Source: an uncultured Oscillibacter sp.
Lineage (GTDB): Bacteria; Bacillota; Clostridia; Oscillospirales; Oscillospiraceae
Direction of reading: 5' to 3'
Assembly: GCA_937884915.1 (NCBI GenBank)
Contig: CALAAN010000122.1
Coordinates: forward strand, 1-12,047
Length of the DNA stretch: 12,047 bases
Shown here: positions 7,239 to 12,047 of the stretch, piece by piece
Layout: every line of letters starts with the position of its first letter
How positions within the stretch are numbered: position 1 is the stretch's first letter
Translations under genes and position numbers: made by a program
Notes under the pieces: generated by a model
The model's database searches: none
What the model saw: only the letters and a program-made list of their open reading frames with translations
Told to the model about the DNA's origin: nothing

Positions 7239-7332
7239 GGTATCGTCCTCCTATGCTGATTTTTGATCGCTGACAGGAATGCTTACATCAACAGCATGGC
7301 ATAAAGCGTGGAAAGAGGCAAGAAAAATCTGA

Positions 7333-7361
7333 ATGATACGAAAAATCCGGCACTTTGGCAA
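7333..7361 (-). promoter_or_regulatory. Promoter of the small secreted protein gene
   Basis: On the minus strand TTGCCA (7361-7356), a 17-bp spacer and TATCAT (7338-7333) match the sigma-A consensus at 5 of 6 positions each. The predicted start near 7326 gives a leader of roughly 88 nt. Confidence 0.75.
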
Positions 7362-7394
7362 AAATGAAGCGCAAAAACAGTACAGAATCACGAG

Positions 7395-7428
7395 AAAGGC
7401 CCACGCCGTTTTTTCGGCGCGGACCTTT
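7395..7428 (-). terminator. Terminator hairpin after the GTPase-NYN gene
   Basis: A 14-bp stem (7395-7408 with 7415-7428, two G-T wobbles on the minus strand) closes a six-base A loop. It sits just after the stop codon at 7431. The T-run on the minus strand is short (CCTTTCTCG), so termination may be partial; the same hairpin read on the plus strand ends in CCTTTTATC. Confidence 0.75.
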
Positions 7429-7430
7429 TA

Positions 7431-10055
7431 TCATTGCTTGATTTTTACATTGTTCCTGACCGTGCGCTCGCTTCGGGGGCGGTTCGTCAGGCTTTGCAGC
7501 ACAGCGCTGATCTGGCCCTCGGCGGCCTCGACCTCGGCGTGGAATGCGCGGGCGGAGACGCGCAGCGCCCCGTGGCCGAGGATGATGACCTGTTCGGGGC
7601 CGTCCGACGTCGCGACGCGCACGCGCCGCTCGCGGCGCAGCTCGTAGGTCGCGCGCTCGATGTAGGTGTCGGCGGTCTCGGCCTCCTTGGTGTAGACGAC
7701 CTTGACGCCGTGCACCGTCTGCACGCTGCCGGGGTTGCCCTTGACCTTGTAGGCGTCAAACACGACGATGACGCGGCACTTGCGAAAACCCTGATAGTTC
7801 GCGAGAATGTCGATCAGCGCGCCGCGCGCCGCGGCGACATCCTGAGAAGCGAGCCGCTGCAGCTCGTCCCACGCGAAGATGATGTTGTAGCCGTCGACGA
7901 GCAGATATTCCGTGTCCTCTGAGTGGATCGTGACGTCGTAGTGGTCGGCGAGCGCGGTGCGCGCGGGCTTTTTGCTCGGCTCGAACGCGCGGCGCTCGAC
8001 CTTGCCATACGTGCGCTCGAAAATATCCTGCAATTCCTTATCCTCGGCATACGCGCCGCCCGCGCCGACACCGCGGCGGGGGAGCGGGGCGGGCGCTTCT
8101 TCAACAGCCTCCTCGCCGAGGCGGATGCCGCTGTCGCAGTGGACGTGCGCGGGAACCTCGTCCCACGGGATCGTGATGCTGCCGCCGCGGTCGCAGAAGA
8201 CGGAAGACGCGGGATTGTCTGTGTCGCGTTCGGCGTCGTAGCCGAGAGATAAGACGATCTCGTCCTGATCCTGGCAGGCCTCATACCCGCGCACGGCGCA
8301 GGAGAGCTGCCCGCGGCCGCGGGTGTAGGCTGCGACGTCGGCGAAGTAGTCGCGCAGCGTGCGCACCGGCGCATAGCCCGTGAGCACGGCGTTTTCGTTC
8401 TCATTTTGCGGCGACTCGACGGTGCCGCCCATGTTCTGGAGGTCGGTCATCGCGCGGCCGACGCACTCCTGCGGCACCTCAAGGCGGAAGTCGTAATACG
8501 GCTCGAGCAGCACGTTTTCCGCCTGCATCAGGCCCTGCCGCACAGCGCGGTATGTCGCCTGACGGAAGTCTCCGCCCTCGGTGTGCTTCAGATGCGCGCG
8601 GCCTGCGACGAGCGTGAACTTCACGTCGGTGAGCGGCGAGCCGGTCAGCACGCCCGCGTGCTCGCGCTCTAAAAGATGCGTGAAAATCAGCTGCTGCCAG
8701 TTGAGGTCGAGCGTGTCCGTCGGCACGTTTGACGCAAGCTGGATACCTGTCCCGCGCGAAAGTGGCTCCATCAGAAGCTGGACTTCCGCATAGTGGCGCA
8801 GGGGCTCGAAATGCCCCATGCCGAGCACGGGGGCGGCGATGGTCTCGCGGTAGACGATGCTGCCCTCGCCGAAGGCCACGTCGAGGCCGAAGCGGTCAAG
8901 GATGCGGCGGCGCAGGATTTCAAGCTGGATCTTGCCCATGAGCTGGATGTGGATCTGCCCGTAGCGCTCGTCCCAGACGATACGCAGCATCGGGTCTTCC
9001 TCTTCAAGCTCGCGGAGCTTTATGAGCGCGCTGTGTGCGTCCGCGCCGCCCAGCAGGATGAGCTGATAGGTCAAAACCGGCTGCAAAAGCGGGGCGGACG
9101 ATTCCGCCTCCATGCCGAGGCCGAGGCCGACATAGCTGTGGCTGAGGCCCGTGACGGCGACAACGCTGCCCGCAGTCGCCTCTTCGAGCGCGCGGAACTT
9201 GACGCCGGAGTAGAGCCGAACCTGATCGGCCTTTTCGCTGTAGTCCCGATTCTGCGCGCGGTACGTGAGCGGCGCTTTTACGCGAAGTGTGCCGCCCGTG
9301 ACCTTGAGCCATGTGAGCCGCGCGCCCTGCGCGTCGCGCGAAATTTTGAAGACCTTCGCGCCAAATTCCTTCGGATAGACCGGCTCATGCGTGAAGCGAG
9401 AGAGCGCGGCGAGAAAGTCCTCTACGCCGTCCAGCTTGAGCGCCGAACCGAAAAAGCAGGGAAAGACCTTGCGGTTTTTGACCATCTCGGCGATCAGCGC
9501 GTCGTCGATCTTCCCACGCTCCAAAAGCTGCTCGAGCGCGGCCTCGTCGCAGAGGGCGAGCGCCTCGTCGCGCGCTTCCTGCGGTGCGGAGAAGTCGACG
9601 CATTCCGCGCTCAGCGTCGCCGTGAGCTGGCGCAGCAGAGCGTCCTTGTCCGCGCCCGCCAGGTCCATCTTGTTGATGAAGAGGAACGTCGGCACATCGT
9701 AGCGCGTGAGCAAGCGCCAGAGCGTGCGGGTGTGGCTCTGCACGCCGTCGCTGCCGCTGATGACAAGCACCGCGTAGTCGAGCACCGACAGCGTGCGCTC
9801 CATTTCGGCGGAAAAGTCGACATGGCCCGGCGTATCGAGCAGCGTGAGCTCCTTGTCGCCCGCAAGCAGCATCGCCTGCTTGGAAAAGATCGTGATGCCG
9901 CGCTCGCGTTCGAGCGCGTCGGTATCGAGGAAGGCGTCGCCGTGGTCGACGCGGCCGAGCCTCCGCAGTGCGCCGGAGGCGTATAAGAGTCCCTCGGATA
10001 AGGTCGTTTTTCCCGAGTCGACGTGGGCAAGAATGCCGAGCGTGACCTTCTGCAT
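7431..10055 (-). CDS. Tet(M)/EF-G-like translational GTPase fused to a Rae1/YacP-like NYN nuclease
   Basis: 874 residues, against about 640 for tetracycline ribosomal protection proteins. The GTPase domain has G1 AHVDSGKT (10-17), G2 RGITI (52-56), G3 DTPGHVDF (74-81, catalytic-type His78), G4 NKMD (128-131) and G5 SAL (204-206). As in Tet(M), no EF-G-type G' insert is seen. Domains II-V follow to about residue 610. A linker (about 610-710, including a Pro/Ala/Gly-rich part) leads to a NYN domain (about 715-855). This has LLVDGYNIIFAW (D721, N724), VIVVFDA (D767), KEAETAD (D796) and VATSDGPEQ (D818), closely resembling B. subtilis YacP/Rae1, a ribosome-associated mRNA endonuclease. The domain IV tip reads KHTEGGDFR (490-498), where Tet(M) has SPVSTPADFR. 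I infer a ribosome-binding GTPase that delivers a nuclease, rather than a drug-resistance protein. The ATG at 10055 has AAAGGAGGT upstream. It lies 90 bp downstream of the tRNA-Leu. Confidence 0.9.
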   Translation of the reverse strand: MQKVTLGILAHVDSGKTTLSEGLLYASGALRRLGRVDHGDAFLDTDALERERGITIFSKQAMLLAGDKELTLLDTPGHVDFSAEMERTLSVLDYAVLVISGSDGVQSHTRTLWRLLTRYDVPTFLFINKMDLAGADKDALLRQLTATLSAECVDFSAPQEARDEALALCDEAALEQLLERGKIDDALIAEMVKNRKVFPCFFGSALKLDGVEDFLAALSRFTHEPVYPKEFGAKVFKISRDAQGARLTWLKVTGGTLRVKAPLTYRAQNRDYSEKADQVRLYSGVKFRALEEATAGSVVAVTGLSHSYVGLGLGMEAESSAPLLQPVLTYQLILLGGADAHSALIKLRELEEEDPMLRIVWDERYGQIHIQLMGKIQLEILRRRILDRFGLDVAFGEGSIVYRETIAAPVLGMGHFEPLRHYAEVQLLMEPLSRGTGIQLASNVPTDTLDLNWQQLIFTHLLEREHAGVLTGSPLTDVKFTLVAGRAHLKHTEGGDFRQATYRAVRQGLMQAENVLLEPYYDFRLEVPQECVGRAMTDLQNMGGTVESPQNENENAVLTGYAPVRTLRDYFADVAAYTRGRGQLSCAVRGYEACQDQDEIVLSLGYDAERDTDNPASSVFCDRGGSITIPWDEVPAHVHCDSGIRLGEEAVEEAPAPLPRRGVGAGGAYAEDKELQDIFERTYGKVERRAFEPSKKPARTALADHYDVTIHSEDTEYLLVDGYNIIFAWDELQRLASQDVAAARGALIDILANYQGFRKCRVIVVFDAYKVKGNPGSVQTVHGVKVVYTKEAETADTYIERATYELRRERRVRVATSDGPEQVIILGHGALRVSARAFHAEVEAAEGQISAVLQSLTNRPRSERTVRNNVKIKQ

Positions 10056-10106
10056 GGCGCACCTCCTTTGTGAAAAGCTGATTTAAAAATGCTAAAATAC
10101 CAGAAC

Positions 10107-10131
10107 GAGCGCATCGCGGAGCGATGCGCTC
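10107..10131 (-). promoter_or_regulatory. Strong hairpin between tRNA-Leu and the GTPase-NYN gene
   Basis: GAGCGCATCGC (10107-10117) and GCGATGCGCTC (10121-10131) form a perfect 11-bp stem with a 3-nt loop, 14 nt past the tRNA CCA end. On the minus strand it is followed by GTTCTGGTATTTTAGC rather than an immediate T-run. It may be a tRNA terminator, a processing site or a leader element of the next gene. The sequence TGGTATTTT (10102-10094 region) could be an extended -10 for that gene, without a good -35. Confidence 0.5.
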
Positions 10132-10145
10132 TGAAATTTGGGAAA

Positions 10146-10230
10146 TGGTGCGGGCATGGGGATTTGAACCCCAACGCCTTGCGGCACGAGAACCTAAATC
10201 TCGCATGTCTGCCAATTTCATCATGCCCGC
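10146..10230 (-). tRNA. tRNA-Leu (anticodon UAG), CCA encoded
   Basis: Read on the minus strand, the acceptor stem GCGGGCA (10230-10224) pairs with TGCCCGC (10156-10150), then A73 and a genomic CCA (10148-10146). The anticodon arm is CGAGA, loop TTTAGGT, TCTCG, giving anticodon TAG (CUA/CUG leucine codons). A long variable arm (GCC GCAA GGC) marks a class II tRNA. The T arm is TGGGG TTCAAAT CCCCA. All stems pair well. Confidence 0.96.
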
Positions 10231-10240
10231 ATATATTTTT

Positions 10241-10269
10241 ACTATATCATATCTCTTTCGCGGCGGCAA
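10241..10269 (-). promoter_or_regulatory. Promoter of tRNA-Leu
   Basis: On the minus strand TTGCCG (10269-10264), a 17-bp spacer and TGATATAGT, an extended -10 (TATAGT, 10246-10241), lie just before the mature tRNA 5' end. Its -35 is 12 bp from the -35 of the divergent promoter. Confidence 0.75.
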
Positions 10270-10281
10270 GGAGAAAATTCG

Positions 10282-10310
10282 TTGCAATGCGCGTCTGCGC
10301 GATTTATAAT
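10282..10310 (+). promoter_or_regulatory. Promoter of the FliB-like gene
   Basis: TTGCAA (10282-10287), a 17-bp spacer and a perfect TATAAT (10305-10310). The start is predicted near 10317, about 47 nt before the GTG start codon. It is back to back with the tRNA-Leu promoter. Confidence 0.8.
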
Positions 10311-10363
10311 GAAGCAGCGCGCGATCTATGACCGCGCAGCACCGACTATGGGAGGACTCCGCC

Positions 10364-11305
10364 GTGCAGAACGCTTATCCGGACTATTATCCGCTTTTCC
10401 ATTGCATCGCCGGCCGCTGCCGCCACAACTGCTGCATCGGCTGGGAGATCGACGTGGACGAGGATTCCCTCGCCGCCTACGACCGGATCGGCGGCGAGAT
10501 GGGCGAGCGCCTGCGTAGGGATATCGACCGCAGCGGCGAGACGCCGCATTTTATCCTCAGCGAGCAGGAGCGCTGCCCGTTTTTGAACGGTCAGAACCTC
10601 TGCGACCTCATTTTATATGGCGGAGAGGACATGCTCTGCCAGATCTGCACCGACCACCCGCGCTACCGCAGCTTTTTTTCGGAGCGCACGGAGATCGGCG
10701 TCGGCCTCTGCTGTGAGGAGGCCGCGCGGCTTATTTTGACAAAGCCGGAGAAAACGGTGCTTGTCACGACGGGCGAGGGCGAGCTTGATGAAGAGGAGAC
10801 GGCGCTGCTCGCGCTGCGCGACCATCTTTTCATCCTTGCGCAGAATCGTGAGGAGCCGATCGAGCGGCGAATGGAGCAGATTTTAACGGCCTGCGGCGCA
10901 CACGTGCCGGACGTCCCGCTCGCGCAGTGGGCGGAATTTTATCTCTCGCTCGAGCGCATGGACGAGACGTGGACAGCCATTCTGGAAGCGCTGCGCGAGC
11001 ACGCAGATGAGCTGCCGCTCGACGATTTTGCTGCATACATGAAAGGGCGCGGGACGGAGTATGAGCAGCTGCTTGTCTATTTTCTCTACCGCCACGTGCC
11101 GACGGCGCTCGATGACGGGGACGCGAGCAGCAAGGCGGCGTTCGCCGTGCTGTCTGTTCGGACAATCTTTGTGCTCGGTGCGCTGCACCTTTTGCTGCAC
11201 GGCACGTTCACGGTGGAGGACCAGATCGAGCTCTGCCGGCTGTACAGCGCGGAGGTCGAGTATTCCGACGACAACATGGATGCGCTCTTCAACGCGCTGA
11301 TGTAA
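10364..11305 (+). CDS. FliB / lysine-N-methylase-like cysteine-rich protein
   Basis: 313 residues from the GTG at 10364. The opening AYPDYYPLFHCIAGRCRHNC is the N-terminal signature of proteins annotated as flagellin lysine-N-methylase (FliB). Ten cysteines sit in the first 117 residues: C14, C19, C23, C24 (CIAGRCRHNCC), C71 and C80 (CPFLNGQNLC), C92 and C95 (CQIC), C116 and C117 (GLCC). This pattern suits an iron-sulfur cluster, as reported for FliB. The remaining 200 residues are helical and without recognised motifs. FliB methylates flagellin lysines using SAM, but no flagellar gene is in this window and such proteins also occur away from flagellar loci, so the substrate is open. GTG was chosen over the in-frame ATG at 10328 because GGGAGGA lies eight bases before it and family members begin at this point. 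It is monocistronic, with its own promoter and terminator. Confidence 0.8.
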   Translation: MQNAYPDYYPLFHCIAGRCRHNCCIGWEIDVDEDSLAAYDRIGGEMGERLRRDIDRSGETPHFILSEQERCPFLNGQNLCDLILYGGEDMLCQICTDHPRYRSFFSERTEIGVGLCCEEAARLILTKPEKTVLVTTGEGELDEEETALLALRDHLFILAQNREEPIERRMEQILTACGAHVPDVPLAQWAEFYLSLERMDETWTAILEALREHADELPLDDFAAYMKGRGTEYEQLLVYFLYRHVPTALDDGDASSKAAFAVLSVRTIFVLGALHLLLHGTFTVEDQIELCRLYSAEVEYSDDNMDALFNALM

Positions 11306-11308
11306 TAG

Positions 11309-11343
11309 AATGCCGCCCGATTCGACACGGGGCGGCATTTTTT
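11309..11343 (+). terminator. Rho-independent terminator of the FliB-like gene
   Basis: AATGCCGCCC (11309-11318) pairs with GGGCGGCATT (11330-11339), followed by T6 (11338-11343). It lies three bases past the stop codon. Confidence 0.92.
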
Positions 11344-11354
11344 GCGCTTTTTGG

Positions 11355-11383
11355 TTGATTCTTATGTAAACCTGTGCTATCAT
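11355..11383 (+). promoter_or_regulatory. Promoter of the lysozyme gene
   Basis: TTGATT (11355-11360), a 17-bp spacer and TATCAT (11378-11383), with a TGC extension before the -10. The predicted start near 11390 gives a leader of about 56 nt. Confidence 0.75.
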
Positions 11384-11405
11384 AAGAGAACATTCAGCAG
11401 TGAGT

Positions 11406-11433
11406 GGGCATTTTTGCCCGATTCCGGCAAAAA
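11406..11433 (+). promoter_or_regulatory. Mutually exclusive hairpins in the lysozyme leader
   Basis: GGGCA (11406-11410) can pair with TGCCC (11415-11419) around a T4 loop. Alternatively TTTTTGCC (11411-11418) can pair with GGCAAAAA (11426-11433), whose 3' arm runs into the ribosome binding site AAAGGAG (11431-11437). The two share bases and cannot coexist. A role in controlling translation is inference. Confidence 0.4.
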
Positions 11434-11445
11434 GGAGAGAACGAG

Positions 11446-12047
11446 ATGAAGCAGAATCTATGGAAGAGAAAGCCGATGGCCGCGCTTCTGGCGCTGTGCC
11501 TTGCCATGCAGCTCTGCGTGCCCGCTGCGATGGCGAGTAATCGGCTGATGCGCGCGGGCGACGCGGCCATCGAGCAGATCGAGGAGGAAGAGGGCTTCCG
11601 CGCGGAGAAGTATTCCTCCGGCGGCAAGTGGTACATCGGTTACGGCACGGAGTGCGATGCCGAGGACTATCCCGAGGGCATCACGCGCGAGGAGGCGGAG
11701 CTTCTTTTAATGAGCAAGGTCGAGACCTATGAGGCCAAGCTCAACGACTTTTTTGACCGCTACGACGTCACGCCCACGCAGGGGCAGTTCGATGCGCTCA
11801 TCTGCTTCAGCTACAATTTCGGCACCGGCTGGATGAGCGGCACGAGCGACCTGGTCAAGATCGCCCGCGGCGAGAAGGATGCGACGCGCCTTGAGGTGGC
11901 GCAGGCGTTCGGCGAGTGGTGCCATTCCGGCGGACAGGCCCTGTCGGGCCTTGCCGACCGCCGCCTGCAGGAGGCCGCCATTTACCTGGACGACAGCACC
12001 CGCGCGGCGGAGGATGAGTTCGCGTATCTCATCATCAATATGGAAAA
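11446..12047 (+). CDS. Secreted GH24 (T4-type) lysozyme, 3' end cut by window edge
   Basis: 200 codons are visible. A Sec signal peptide (WKRKP, hydrophobic 11-29, cleavage likely after AMA at 30) precedes a GH24 phage-type lysozyme domain (about 38-182). Family features are EEGFR (48-52), WYIGYGT (62-68), GITREEAELLL (78-88), TQGQFDALICFSYNFG (111-126) and LADRRLQEAA (169-178). Such enzymes cleave the MurNAc-GlcNAc bond of peptidoglycan outside the membrane. The catalytic Glu is present (E48 or E49), but the segment between it and IGYG reads KYSSGGKWY. Ser stands where the family's Asp is expected, and Tyr63 stands where Thr usually precedes IGYG. Activity may thus be altered or lost. The ORF continues past the domain (after 182), so a further domain may follow. 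No holin or phage gene is nearby, and the signal peptide argues for a cellular role. AAAGGAG precedes the ATG by eight bases. Confidence 0.85.
   Translation, partial: MKQNLWKRKPMAALLALCLAMQLCVPAAMASNRLMRAGDAAIEQIEEEEGFRAEKYSSGGKWYIGYGTECDAEDYPEGITREEAELLLMSKVETYEAKLNDFFDRYDVTPTQGQFDALICFSYNFGTGWMSGTSDLVKIARGEKDATRLEVAQAFGEWCHSGGQALSGLADRRLQEAAIYLDDSTRAAEDEFAYLIINME

Noticed and set aside
8793..9986. 397-codon plus-strand open frame opposite the GTPase-NYN gene
   Set aside because: Shadow of the opposite strand, with Arg/Ala/Glu-rich composition, no recognisable domain and no ribosome binding site.
7431..10055. Annotation as a tetracycline resistance gene
   Set aside because: The overall fold matches Tet(M), but the drug-site loop is replaced and a nuclease domain is added, so resistance is not supported.
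10328..10363. ATG start 12 codons upstream for the FliB-like protein
   Set aside because: No ribosome binding site precedes it; the extra residues would overlap the GGGAGGA site of the GTG start and are not like the family N-terminus.
11446..12047. Prophage remnant suggested by the T4-type lysozyme
   Set aside because: There is a signal peptide, an own sigma-A promoter and no holin, integrase or structural phage gene nearby; a cellular enzyme is more likely.

Overview
The window looks like chromosome of a fairly GC-rich Bacillota, most likely a gut-type member of the Clostridia (Oscillospiraceae-like). This rests on strong AGGAGG-type ribosome binding sites, a YhaM-family exoribonuclease, a YacP/Rae1-type NYN domain, a heterodimeric ABC exporter under MarR control, and AT-rich promoters set in GC-rich coding DNA. 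The genus is inference. I see no insertion sequence, phage block or CRISPR array.

Layout. Everything from base 1 to 10230 is read on the minus strand; the last two genes are on the plus strand. From left to right: (1) the 5' 310 codons of a YhaM-type HD exoribonuclease, with its own extended -10 promoter; (2) a DAACS-family cation symporter with altered ligand and sodium-site residues; (3) a 219-bp non-coding stretch packed with hairpins; (4) a three-gene operon, transcribed from 6696 down to 2530: MarR regulator, degenerate ABC half-transporter, canonical ABC half-transporter, with 4-bp and 11-bp gene overlaps and a strong terminator; (5) a short secreted four-cysteine protein of unknown function whose C-terminus is an internal tandem duplication; (6) an 874-residue protein joining a Tet(M)/EF-G-like ribosomal GTPase to a C-terminal Rae1/YacP-like NYN nuclease; (7) a tRNA-Leu(UAG); (8) divergent to it, a cysteine-rich FliB/lysine-N-methylase-like protein; (9) the start of a secreted GH24-type lysozyme running off the right edge.

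How the parts work together. The MarR-ABC operon is a self-contained inducible efflux unit: the promoter is well formed and AATTGAC repeats plus an inverted repeat lie over and just after the predicted start site. The two half-transporters carry complementary consensus and degenerate motifs, as in TM287/TM288-type heterodimers. The YhaM protein, the GTPase-nuclease fusion and the tRNA all concern RNA or translation, but they are separate transcription units and I see no evidence that they form one pathway.

The strongest candidate for something functionally undescribed is the GTPase-NYN fusion (7431-10055). It has every G motif of a translational GTPase, lacks the domain IV tip motif of true tetracycline ribosomal protection proteins, and carries an apparently intact Rae1-like nuclease. 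This suggests a ribosome-directed mRNA cleavage or rescue factor rather than drug resistance. Secondary points are the symporter with the conserved substrate-binding arginine missing, and the lysozyme lacking the usual catalytic Asp and Thr.
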